Source: Limnomonas spitsbergensis (lineage: Eukaryota; Chlorophyta; Chlorophyceae; Chlamydomonadales). From it: a DNA stretch of 64,000 nt. Positions within the stretch are counted from its first letter, which is position 1, and every line of letters begins with the position of its first letter. The notes under the pieces were generated by a model. That model searched no databases, was not told the DNA's origin, and saw nothing but the letters and a program-made list of their open reading frames with translations. Shown piece after piece: positions 1-9,800 of the stretch. The translations under genes and the position numbers were made by a program. The stretch lies in NCBI GenBank assembly GCA_037349105.1, contig JAYJMM010000116.1, positions 1,488,001 through 1,552,000 on the forward strand. Direction: 5' to 3'.

Positions 1-1508
1 CTCACTAGCCTCACTCACTCGTCGCAACTCCGATGTCCACAATGTCACCGATAGAGCAAGGACTTAGGTAAGGTTAAGGTCAAGCTGCCGATCCTTGCCA
101 CCCGCCTCTCTCACCCGTCACCACTCTACCCATCTTCAGTGTTACGGATGAAGCTGAGCCCCACCCTCAGTTCCCCCCACTTTGTACCTAGCCTCACTCA
201 CTCAACGGTCACGGCTCCTGCATCCGCCATGTCTCGGCTAGATCTGGGCCCCCAGTAAGCCTCCCACAAAACCCTAAAACCTAGACCCTTAAATCCAGTA
301 AGCCTCCCACAAAACCCTAAAACCTAGACCCTAAACCCCATAAGCCTCCCACTTACAACTTGCCACCAGCCTCTCTCACCCGCCGCAGCTCACATCGGCA
401 TTACGGATAGAGCTGTGCCCTTAGTAAGTCTCCCACAACACGACACCAGCCTCTCTCATTTGTCTCCCCAACTCCCTTGCCCACAATATCGCGGACAGAG
501 CTAGGCTCCAAAGTGAGTATCCCACACAACTAGGAACAGGACTTAAACCAAAGGGGTACTTATGTTGGGAGATGGACTCTCCTGTCATCATATGATCCGC
601 ACTTTTCTTGCGGCTCTCTACCCGCCTCAGAAGACGCATGCCTAGTGAGCTTACTGCTCACTTCTGGCAGATCCTTATTACCGGCGCCTCTGCTGCCAGC
701 CCTGACATCACGCTGCTCATTGTTCATGAGGGTTTTAGCGGGATCGTCTTGTGAAGAGTCTACCCCGTCACACAAATTTTGAACATTCAAACCTAGGCCG
801 GCTCACCGGTCGCAGCTCCAACGTCCACGATGTCATGGATAGAGCTAGGCTCCTTCCCCAACAGGCTCAGGCACTCCATCATGCACCGGCTGTAGTTACC
901 GCGCATCACCAGGTCTCCACTGCAAGCAGAGGTAAAGAGTGAAGGGTGAAGAGTGAAGGGTGAAGGATGAAGAGAGAAGGGTGTCAGGGTGAAGGGTGGA
1001 AGGTTTAGAGCTGAGGGTCCTGTTCGCTGGTGGTCCGTCCCCAGCGGAGGTGGTGCTGAATCAAGCCCGGGCAGTAGGCCGGTAAGGTGTGACTAGGCCA
1101 GTAAGGCCCCGCACATCTAAGTGCGACAGCACGTCAGACCTCAAAGCCAAATAGGAAGCAGCGCAGCTTGAAATCTGAGAGGCATTCCCTGACAAGGCAG
1201 ATCAATGAGATTAAGAAGCATACCGGTACCAAACACGATTGCTTCTCGCGACCTTCAGCTACACTTCAACTACACTTCAGCTACACTTCAGCTACATCGT
1301 GGCCTGCATCGGAGACGGCCGAGCGCAGAAAGCCCTGCCACTCAGTCCATCGGCCGAAGGCCAGTCCAGGTTTGGAGACTCATTCCACCCTGGGATGGCC
1401 GCCCAGCAGCACCGCAAAAGTGGTCTGGAGCGCACTAAAATAACTCATGATGACCTGCAAAGATCGAGGTGGTTGAGGATCTCAGCCGACCTAGACCTCT
1501 ACTTGCCT
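1..1508. repeat. Gene-poor region with diverged tandem units
   Basis: No convincing gene. A diverged unit recurs near 1-60, 188-250, 370-435, 449-512 and 797-860; its shared core is a CTCAC-rich start, then a 'cgcagctcc'-like block and 'gatagagctaggctcc'. Two copies of a block with 'cccacaaaaccctaaaac' lie near 250-345. A short GAAGGGTGAAGAGTGAAGG-type satellite occupies about 935-1005. At 1255-1300 'cttcagctacact' is repeated several times. Short open frames here look accidental. Confidence 0.5.
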
Positions 1509-1675
1509 GGCAATGCAATCAGTGCTGTGCCGATAACGGACCTCACAGTAGCTGAATTTCAGAAACTATTTCAAAGCAAATTCAGCTACTAGTACCCTCA
1601 AGGGACCGTTATTACTTACACGATTTCTGAATTACGACGCAATTTCACGGCACTGATTGCAATCCATGCCAAGCA
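1509..1675. mobile_element. MITE-like element with terminal inverted repeats
   Basis: The left end (about 1509-1533, ggcaatgcaatcagtgctg...) and the right end (about 1648-1673, ...cactgattgcaatccatgcc) are imperfect inverted repeats of about 24 bases around a short AT-rich core holding 'gaatttcagaaa' and 'ttacacgatttctgaatta'. The core is shared, in either orientation, with sequences near 23075-23165, 47725-47850 and 49785-49920, so this is an interspersed family. It encodes no protein and is about 165 bp. Target-site duplications were not resolved. Confidence 0.5.
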
Positions 1676-2977
1676 CATACGGAGGGCTGACCAACACATC
1701 ATGAAAATTTGGTTATGATGGACGTACCTCGCTCCTGGCACCAAATGCGTCAGCCTTTCACAGACACAAGTAGACAACACAAATCATCAACGGATGACAC
1801 TGCTGGGTAGAATCAATTCCACGCCTCTCACTCTGCGTCTAGCTTCTTGCCATCAGGGTCCATGACTTGTGCGTGGACGGACTTTGCGGCCAGGGACACT
1901 TCAAGAGCGGCTTCCCAGCAGAGGTTGCCCTGAATCCATGCAGGGAAGACGTTGGGGCGGCGACCAGGCTGGCTGGGCAAGGAAGAGTCAAGGGCGGCAT
2001 TGCCTTCAGAAGCCGTGCCTCTCTAACCTAAGCAAAAGTATTGCCTCCACAACCTGTGCCTCTCTAAACTAAGCAAAAGTTAGCTATAGTGGCTTTGTTA
2101 ACTTAACCTGTTCAAAACTAGAGGCTCGTAACAATAAGTTAGGTAAAAACACTAACAAGGCCAGCTGGGCAAGGGAGACTAATGAGAGGAGACGAGGCCA
2201 GCTGGGCAAGGTCAACACACTATGCAGGCGGATTGGAAAGGCGGCAGGGCATCTTAACTGCTTATAAACCTTGGGGTTTAGGGTTTAGGGTACAGACAGG
2301 GCGTCTCACCCAGTTGTAAGCGTCGGGGTTAAAAGTTTAGGGTTGTGAGTATAAACAGGGCGCCTCACCTGCTTGTTATCGTTAGGTTAAAGGGTTACGG
2401 GTGTAAGCAGGACATCTCACCTGCTTGTAGGCGTAAGGGTTGAGGGTTTAGGGTGTAGGGTATAAGCAGGGCATCTCACCTGCTTATAAGCGTGGAATGG
2501 CTTTCTGTAGTAGTCCGGGTACCGCAGATCCGGGTTCACCACTTCCTACTATCCAGCAGAGAGAGCATGGACATGCTGGGATTTACAGCAGCGGATTTGA
2601 CACAGGTTCAGGGGGGATTTAATCATGCATTTTCTGGTTGAAGGTTAGGGTTTATCTGGGCATACTGTTAGGCTGGTATGAGTATGGACGGAAACGCAAG
2701 GGGCCGGAGCATGGCAAGGGTTAACGATGCAGACATGGACGGTCTGGACTCTCTGGTACATGATCTAATATCTAGACTGTTAGTACTGTCTTGTCAACTG
2801 AAGGAGCCCTGCAAGAAGTACTAGCTCCTAAGCGGCTGCAGGCCATGGTGAGGCAGTCCATCCATAGTGCTGAAATGTCTCGCAAGAGAAAGATTAAGCT
2901 GACAAGTTTTCAGTGGATCAAGCTTGCTGCATGCATGCAACTTGGGCATGTGACCGTTCAGCTCCCTGCGAGCTTGC
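1676..2977. other. Non-coding region with TTTAGGG-containing repeat
   Basis: No gene is supported. About 2255-2495 holds roughly four diverged copies of a unit of about 60 bp containing 'catctcacctgcttataag' and 'ggtttagggtttaggg', that is, plant-type telomere-like motifs inside a longer minisatellite unit. A short duplication with 'gcctctctaa(a/c)ctaagcaaaag' lies at 2015-2080, and 'ggccagctgggcaagg' recurs near 2160-2210. Confidence 0.5.
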
Positions 2978-3389
2978 CTGCATGCGCCCTTCCCAGTCCA
3001 CCGACTGCATCTCCTGCATGGCACTGCCCCAGTCATAGCCGAGCGACTCGGCCCTCTGGATGATCTTGTTGCGGGCTCCCTTGCTCGCGGCTGCGAAAAA
3101 GGGCTCAAAGCTGAACAGCGCCTCAACAGCGGCCATAAGGATTGGGTTGCCAGGAGCAGGTGGCGTGAGGTTGCCCGTGGCTCTGTCGGAGTGTGCATTG
3201 ATTCCAGTTTGGATATAATGCTGACTCAGACTGGCTGGGGTAGTCATGAAGTGACGTACCGCAATGCTGTCGGAGAGTGTTGCATGGAGGAGCTGTGGGG
3301 ACAAGGGCTGAAAGATCTCCATGTCGGGGAAACAGAGGCGGTCGATGTCGATTTGATATTCAAATGGGCCTTGTGTCCGATCATTTTGC
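2978..3389 (-). CDS. Isolated coding exon, unknown protein
   Basis: A reading frame of about 137 codons on the minus strand with protein-like composition, including segments PFEYQIDIDRLCFPDMEIF, MAAVEALFSFEPFF and NKIIQRAESLGYDWGSAM. It appears to begin at an acceptor after a (TTTC)n pyrimidine tract (about 3390) and to end near 2978 at a possible GC donor (CAG|GCAAGC), beyond which the frame becomes low-complexity. An internal ATG at 3322 is a possible start. The LINE lies immediately upstream in the same orientation, so the rest of the gene may lie beyond the insertion or may be lost. I do not recognise the family. The exon could be a relic. Confidence 0.4.
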
Positions 3390-3486
3390 CTTCCAAAGAA
3401 AGAAAGAAAGAAAGAAAACGCCTGAGCGTGGCTTGAGGAATACGGGATTTGAAATGCCGTACACCGGGAGACAAAAAACTTTGTGG

Positions 3487-5382
3487 TTAAGGAGGATCGT
3501 CATGGGGTACCGGACAATAATGGGCAGGGGAGTTTTCCAGATGGCGACGCTGACGAAGGATGTTTATATGGCAGCGTATGGTATGCTTCGTGAGACGGCT
3601 GAGGACGGAGGAGATGTCGTGTTTGGAGATACCGAGCATGCTGAGGATTTTATCGGCAGGACGAAAGAGGAAGCCTGCGGTGCCCAGAAGGATGATATGT
3701 GTATGAGAAGAAGGCGGGGAAGGATGAGGGGGGGGGATGGGCACGGTCGGCGAAGGATCAGGTGGAAGGGCAGGATGGAGAACGGGTGCCAAGGAAACTG
3801 TCCAACCATTATGTTTGAGGAGAAGGATAACTTGTAAATGTTGTTCTGATTTACGGGCACGACACTGTTCGAAAGAAAATTCGGAGGTGTAACCGACTTC
3901 AACAACGTGTACAGTGCAAGTCCTCTGGAGCCGAGACATAGTTTGTGAGCTAGAGAGTTGACCAGCGCGGGAAAGACGAAGGAATTCGGAATGTGGAAGA
4001 CCTTGGACAATAAGCAAATCCGGTCGCAGTTTGTCACAGTAATCAAAGGTGTCTGGGAAAGTGGGGGGTCGTCGGGGTACTAGCCAGCGTGGAAGACGGG
4101 TGTCATAGACCCCGAAGGGGAGGTTAGCACGGGAAGTGGCATCCATGATAGTAAAAGAGGAGCCTAGGGAGCCATTAGCAATAGCAGTTTGGATGATGCA
4201 TACAGCTCGGTTGTGTCGAGCAATGTACGAGGCGGACATGGAGGAATGAGCACAACCGCCTAAAAGATGGCCAGGGGTATCATTGGGATGGGAGCATATG
4301 GGACAGTGGGGGGTGGTGCGAGTGCCTACAGCTGTTTTGTAAGGGCGGTTCATATGCATGGCTGTAGATGCAGTCCACAGGGTATTGGTGCGCGATTTGA
4401 GGATGTTGCGAATACCACTAAAGGGCAGACCCATGTGCCATAAGATGGGGAGGTAGGAGGCAAGGGCAGAGGCAACGAGGACTTGCATGCGGACGTAGCG
4501 CAAGGGCAGAGGGGGAGAAGTAGGACCATCTGTGAGAAGGGGGCAGGTGCGGTACATGTGTTCCTTCAAAGAATGGGTAAGGTCTGATGCAAACCACGGT
4601 TCGTCCGTGTCATGGGGGGGAGGGAGGCATGGCCATGCAGGTAGGTGTGCGAAGTGTTGGACATCTGAGGTGCATGTGTAGTCGCAATGTTCGGGGGATT
4701 GGAGGGCGAGTGCAGCACCCTTATCTGCGAGTTCATTGCCAATGATGCCGATGTGAGATTTGACCTTGTACAGGTGAAAATGGTGGCGGAGGCGTAGCCT
4801 GGTAAGGATGAGAGCACGAATGTCGAGGAGAAGGGGGGCGTGCTTACATTCAAGCAGAGTGTGTGGGTAGCGAAGGGCCTTCTGCGTATCATAGAGAGAA
4901 ACCAAGGAGTCGGAGAAAATGGTAAGATCACCGGTGTGGTGTATGGCTGCATGAGTGAGGGCAGCATGGATGCCAGCAAGCTCAGCCCGTGTAATAGTGT
5001 TGGTTTCAGCCCGGCCATCGGGGTGGACTGTGTAGGTAGTGGTGTCTTGAGTACAATAGAAGGCTGCACCCGTGGCTGTGCCTGTGCCAGGTGTAGATAG
5101 GGCCGAGCCATCGGTGTAATATGCCGGTATATCGTGCCAACGGAGGGGGTAGGAGGGGGCGTAGGGAGGAGGGGTTGTCGGGCTTGGCTGGGCTGAGGGT
5201 GGAGGTGCAAGGAATGTGGTGGGCTGAGGAAGGAGATTTGCCTGGCCAAAACCGGGAGGGAGCAAGTAGCGAGAAGGGTGGGAGGAGCCCGGGGCCAAAG
5301 TGGGAGCAATATATGGGAAAGTACGGGTTGTGTCCCCAAGAGTGTTGGAGATGAGGAGGAGGAGAAGGTCAAATTTCGGCAT
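3487..5382 (-). CDS. LINE polyprotein part 3: RNase H, CCHC, restriction-like endonuclease
   Basis: The frame is open upstream of its first ATG (5382), joining the end of the methyltransferase. After a Pro-rich linker, residues 85-230 are RNase H with all four acidic residues: D91 (YTDGSA), E134 (RAELAGI), D158 (FSDSL) and D220 (GNELAD), with H210 before the last. Residues 360-377 are a C-x2-C-x8-H-x4-C knuckle. Residues 453-535 are the restriction-like endonuclease: RPD (453-455), VHVVEVGY with E495 in the second acidic position, a downstream R/K cluster (508-511) and GWTVSLAPV. The C-terminus, with a GTAGFLF strand, a helical part and an RRHLE-like end, is typical of RLE-bearing LINEs. The second-position Glu instead of Asp also occurs in other RLE lineages. 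Stop at 3487-3489. Confidence 0.85.
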   Translation of the reverse strand: MPKFDLLLLLISNTLGDTTRTFPYIAPTLAPGSSHPSRYLLPPGFGQANLLPQPTTFLAPPPSAQPSPTTPPPYAPSYPLRWHDIPAYYTDGSALSTPGTGTATGAAFYCTQDTTTYTVHPDGRAETNTITRAELAGIHAALTHAAIHHTGDLTIFSDSLVSLYDTQKALRYPHTLLECKHAPLLLDIRALILTRLRLRHHFHLYKVKSHIGIIGNELADKGAALALQSPEHCDYTCTSDVQHFAHLPAWPCLPPPHDTDEPWFASDLTHSLKEHMYRTCPLLTDGPTSPPLPLRYVRMQVLVASALASYLPILWHMGLPFSGIRNILKSRTNTLWTASTAMHMNRPYKTAVGTRTTPHCPICSHPNDTPGHLLGGCAHSSMSASYIARHNRAVCIIQTAIANGSLGSSFTIMDATSRANLPFGVYDTRLPRWLVPRRPPTFPDTFDYCDKLRPDLLIVQGLPHSEFLRLSRAGQLSSSQTMSRLQRTCTVHVVEVGYTSEFSFEQCRARKSEQHLQVILLLKHNGWTVSLAPVLHPALPPDPSPTVPIPPPHPSPPSSHTHIILLGTAGFLFRPADKILSMLGISKHDISSVLSRLTKHTIRCHINILRQRRHLENSPAHYCPVPHDDPP

Positions 5383-5389
5383 GCCTGCG

Positions 5390-6847
5390 TTAGCAATATC
5401 GGCCGGAGTGAGATGGTCGGGGGGAAGAAAAGGTAAAATGGGTGTGGTGGAGGTTGGTGTAAGAGATATGGCGATGGCCTGAGTTAAGGAGGGTCATGAA
5501 TTTGGCCTGTTTCCAATTGGGAACGACGATGAAGGTCGATGTAGGTATGTGGGGTTGTTTTTGAAGTGATGCCAACGACCATCGGATAGCCTTGAGTAGT
5601 GCAGGACCAGAAAAAGGAGGCTCAACCAAGGAGGTGCCTGTCCAAGGGGTGGAATAAGGTTGATAGTGAGCCCCAAATAAGCAGTCTTTCTCACGAAGTG
5701 AGGAATATTGGAGGGCGGAAAACGGGACAGAAAGGGGTGAAGAGAAACGGTGGACCGTGAGAGGCATGATAGCAGAGATATCAGTGTGGAGGCTGGCAGG
5801 AGTGACCCAGTTGGCATTGATGGCAGGGGGGGGGAGTAGTGGTGAATGTTTGCCGGTGCGTGAGGTAATGTTGGGGCGTTGGGGAGAGGTATTGGAGAGG
5901 CGGTAACGGAGGAGTAAGGAGGCAAGATCGTGTGCGAAGGACCCGCCAGTGAGGCGTGCGAAGTCAATTGGGTGTGTGGTACGGATGCGGTCATAGCACG
6001 CGCGTAGCCAGAGTAGGCGGCGGACAGGAATGTGACCAACGTAGGTGCCATTGGGTCGGTAGACAAATGCCCTATCGAGATGAGTCTGGGCCATAGAGGT
6101 GGAGAGGGTCGGCATAGGGAAGGGTGTGTGTGTGGTAGGATAACGGAGTCCAATTTGGATTGTGAAGGAGAGGGGTGGGAGGATGTCGTAATCGGGGTGA
6201 ACTGGTGAGGTATGGATGACGAGGTGGGAATCGATGAGTGATTGGTCAAGTAGATAAATGGGGTCTTCGCCCGGAGGCGGGGGGAAAGGGGTGACCGAGG
6301 GAAAGGGATCCCTAGACCAAGTGCCTTGTTGTTGGAGATTGGTGAGATGTGTGTCGAGGGGATGAACCGGTTCAAGCGCAGTGTCAAGCATGTGGAGGAC
6401 ATTGAGCGTGGCTGGAGGATGCAGCGTGTTGATCTGGGAGGTTGGTGGAGGAGGAAGGGGAGGGAGAGTTGTGTTATGTCGTGGTAAAAGTGTTGGTATG
6501 GGTAAGGAGAGGGGTGGGGGAGGCAAGGATTGGAACGTGTGTGCCAGGAGTGAGCGTGTGAAAGCAGGCATAATAAGTGGCCGTAGGATGGGCGGGAGGG
6601 AGGTAGACATACGAGTCATAGTGCATGCTAGACCAAGCAGTGTTGGAAGTGGACGAGGAAGTGTGGCATGGGACGGACTGGGAGCGACTCGGGTACGGCG
6701 GGGGGGGACAGGTGGTGGGACGGGGGGGGGGGGGTATACGAGTAGGAGGTGGTGCATGGGTGGGTGCGGTAGGGTCCGTGTAAAGTAAAGATGATGCAAT
6801 TTGCTGAAGGGAATGATGTGTACCCTGCGGAATATGGGCGAAGTCAT
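5390..6847 (-). CDS. LINE polyprotein part 2: PCIF1-like methyltransferase domain
   Basis: This frame takes over after the G run at 6722-6734; the part upstream of it is shadow. Residues from about 255 to 485 resemble the core of PCIF1/CAPAM, the cap-specific m6Am RNA methyltransferase: a helical stretch ending LLLRYR, then HRFSSPLSV (366-374), LFGAHYQPY (390-398), the catalytic-loop position EPPF (409-412) and the strand TFIVVPNW (438-445). In PCIF1 these correspond to a FxSPLN segment, a FG loop, NPPF and a FIVFIPEW strand, in the same order and similar spacing. The key Asn of NPPF is Glu here (codon GAG), so catalysis is doubtful. Sense continues into the third frame near 5420-5470, where ILPFLPPDHLTPADIA then KFDLLLLLISN looks like the final strand of the fold. 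The domain sits between RT and RNase H. Confidence 0.7.
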   Translation of the reverse strand: MTSPIFRRVHIIPFSKLHHLYFTRTLPHPPMHHLLLVYPPPPVPPPVPPRRTRVAPSPSHATLPRPLPTLLGLACTMTRMSTSLPPILRPLIMPAFTRSLLAHTFQSLPPPPLSLPIPTLLPRHNTTLPPLPPPPTSQINTLHPPATLNVLHMLDTALEPVHPLDTHLTNLQQQGTWSRDPFPSVTPFPPPPGEDPIYLLDQSLIDSHLVIHTSPVHPDYDILPPLSFTIQIGLRYPTTHTPFPMPTLSTSMAQTHLDRAFVYRPNGTYVGHIPVRRLLWLRACYDRIRTTHPIDFARLTGGSFAHDLASLLLRYRLSNTSPQRPNITSRTGKHSPLLPPPAINANWVTPASLHTDISAIMPLTVHRFSSPLSVPFSALQYSSLREKDCLFGAHYQPYSTPWTGTSLVEPPFSGPALLKAIRWSLASLQKQPHIPTSTFIVVPNWKQAKFMTLLNSGHRHISYTNLHHTHFTFSSPRPSHSGRYC

Positions 6848-9800
6848 GAGCTACAGTAACCCGACGGGTATCTTCTGGGAGGGGTGAGGTGAGGGTGTGT
6901 TGTTTGGCAAGTGGCAGAGCAATGCCGTGGAGAAGGAGGGTCAGCTGATTGAGGGCCCGTTGTGCTTTGGCAAGATCCTCTGTCCGGGCGTTGTGTAAGA
7001 AAGCGTCACGAAGAGTGTTTGCCGGGATAAGGTAAGGGTGGCCACTTATGGTGGTGACAAGAGAGGCAAGGGAGACAATGCCGACATGCCAAAGGGGGGA
7101 AAGGAAAGTATAGTCACTGATAGAGACGGGCATGGTATTGCCGCCAGGATTTGTTGGATGTAGGATGAGGATGAGTTGTTGAAGGAGATCGTTGCCGAGG
7201 AGGGGTATGATGCCGGAGGTGCTTTGATGTAGAGTGATGTCGGCTTTGTGTAAGAGGGAGAGTTGGCGCATGGGGAGGGGGTGAATATAGAAACTACGAG
7301 GGGTGCGTTGCAAGGGGATGGGGAGTGAGCCATGGAAGTGAAGTTGAGAGTGCAACACGCCTCGAGTTAAAGGTCCGAGGTCACCGCTGTCATTGAGAGC
7401 GCGGGTGAGGGAGAGGGCAGAGATCTGAATGTAATCGACAAGTAAGGAGGTGAGTCCAACCCCTCCACGATCGAGGGGTGTGTGGATGAGGGTTGTGGGG
7501 AAAGAGGGACCAAGGTTCATGCAGAGCCGAGCAATTTGGGCAAGTTGTTGATCAAGGGTAGCAATGTCGGCCAACGAGAAAGGGGCGATTGGGAAGCAAT
7601 ACGTGATCTTGGGTTTAAGGACATGTTCAAGAATGTTGAGAGCTTGTTGGGGTGGTAGATTGGCATTGATGAGTTGTCGGCCTTTAGTATAAATAGAGGA
7701 GCTGAGATGTTGGAGATGGTGGCGGAAATCGAGCGTCATGGTGATGTAAACACCAAGATATTTGTATGGTTTGTCAGGTGGATAGTATGGCACGGGCTGG
7801 CCATTGACATGAAACTGGTCTTTTAATTGTTGCCGCAGACGGGTGTTATGACGGTCAAATGTATCTACAAGGCGGGTGAAACGATCTTTATGTAGGGCAC
7901 CCGTGACCGCGCATTTAGAGGGGTTCAGGGTGAGTCCTGACCAGGAGCAGTAAGCGTCAACTTTACTGAGTTGTACCTGGAGGCGGTTGCGGCTGTGTGA
8001 GAGGAGGGCTATGTCGTCAGCAAATGCTGGGCAAGTGAGGGTAAATTTGCAGGGGTGAGATAGACCTTGACGTTGTGCACAAGAGGGTGTATAGCCGTGG
8101 CCTCCAACCTGTAGCCATCGAAGGAGGGGTTCGAGATAGATGAGAAAGATTAGGGGGGAAAGGGTATCGCCTTGGATGGTGCCCCTACCGACATGAACAT
8201 CACGGGTGGCAAGACAAGGGTGTTTTTGGAGAACGATGCGAGAGGTGGCATTGGTATAAATGTCTTGAATGACTGATATTGCGTCCGGTGGGAACCCGAG
8301 GTCGTCCATGATGCGTAGAAGTTGGGCATGGTTGATGGTGTTGAAGGCACTAGAGAAGTCAATGTACAAGGCATATATATTGCGGTTATGAGCACGAGCG
8401 TCTTCAAGGGCATGGACATAACGTTGGAGGTGCCGCATGGTGTGGTGCCCTGCACGAAAGCCCTCTTGAGATTGGCTAAGGATACCAAAATCTTCGGAGT
8501 AATCGGTAAGAACGGCAGTGACGAACCGTGTCCAAAGTTTGTAGATAGTGTTGTGCATGCCAATTGGACGTTTGTTTGTTAACCGACTGACATCCCCCCG
8601 TTTGTGGAGGAGGGTAGTAGTGGAAGACTTCCATGAGGTGGGAGTGGTGCCTAAGATCCACATGAGGATAAACAGATTGTGCAAGGATGAGTGGAAAGAA
8701 TGTGGCATGATTCGGAGAAGTTCATTGGGGATGCCGTCAGGGCCAAAAGCTTTTTTATTTTTCAGGGATTTGATGGCTTGATTAAATGTACTGGGCCGAA
8801 GGACGTAAGGAATAAGGGTGGTCGAAGTGGTGCGAGCGGATTTGGCCCTTGTATCGAGTTGGAAATTGTCAAGGTTTGGTATGGATTCATGCGGGTAGGG
8901 TTGTGTGGGAAGAACGTGGGGGTCAGCCGACCATTCCTTGCTGAAATGGGCATGTGTCACATTGGTCAAGCCCGTAGGGTCCGTGACAAGAAGGGAGGTG
9001 GTGGGGTCCCATAAAGAGGTAATATGAGAGGAGGAGGCAGAATGGGCTGAGGAGGTATCAATGGGAAGGAGGGGGTCGGTGTCGGGTTCGTCCTGGAAAA
9101 TACGTTGGTGCGCCTTGCAAGCGTTAGTGTAAAGTAGCTTGATAATTTTTTTGCGGTTTTTTGTGGTTACGGAATGTTTGCGAAAAGTTTTTCGAATGTC
9201 AACTCGGATGAGCCGAAGTTTTTGGTCGCAGAGTGAGAGCCATTGGATCCATGGTGGAGAAAGGGTGGGGGGCAAAGCAACTGGAAAGGGAGGAAGGAGG
9301 AGTAGTAGTGCGGAAGTAGGAGGGCATAGGGTGTTAGGATCATGGGAGACAGAGTGTGGTGGAGATAGGAGGTGGTGAGAGGCGAGAGCGGAGAGAAGGG
9401 AGTCCAAGATCGGAGAAAAGGGTAAAAGGGGAGTGGCGTTAGGGGGGGGGGCGGAAGTGAGGTGTTTAATGAAGTTGCGGGCAAAGTGGAGGATAGCACG
9501 TTCCTGGGTTTTTACCGTGATGTGTTGCTGTGCCACACGAGGGAGGAAGCATGGTTTACCAGAAGGGTGGGGAGCGATAGTGTCTCGATGGGACGAGGTG
9601 GGGCAGTGTAGTTTCATGATGGTGAGGGCAGACGTACATATGTCGGAGTGGCGGGAGACTATGGTGGGAATGTCGATATGGAGGGACACAAGGTGTTCAC
9701 GGAAAGTTGTCCATTCTGGAGGGGGGGCATGTGGTGAGGAGTGTGGTTGATAGTGGTGTTGGACGCCCGAGTCGTTGATGAGGGCGGAAGTGTGGGCGAG

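Noticed and set aside
2821..3198. Alternate minus-strand frame overlapping the isolated exon
   Set aside because: Composition is less protein-like than the frame chosen, which has a continuous amphipathic pattern and an upstream acceptor.
8322..8582. Plus-strand and alternate-frame readings within the LINE
   Set aside because: They are shadows of the reverse transcriptase frame without recognisable domains.
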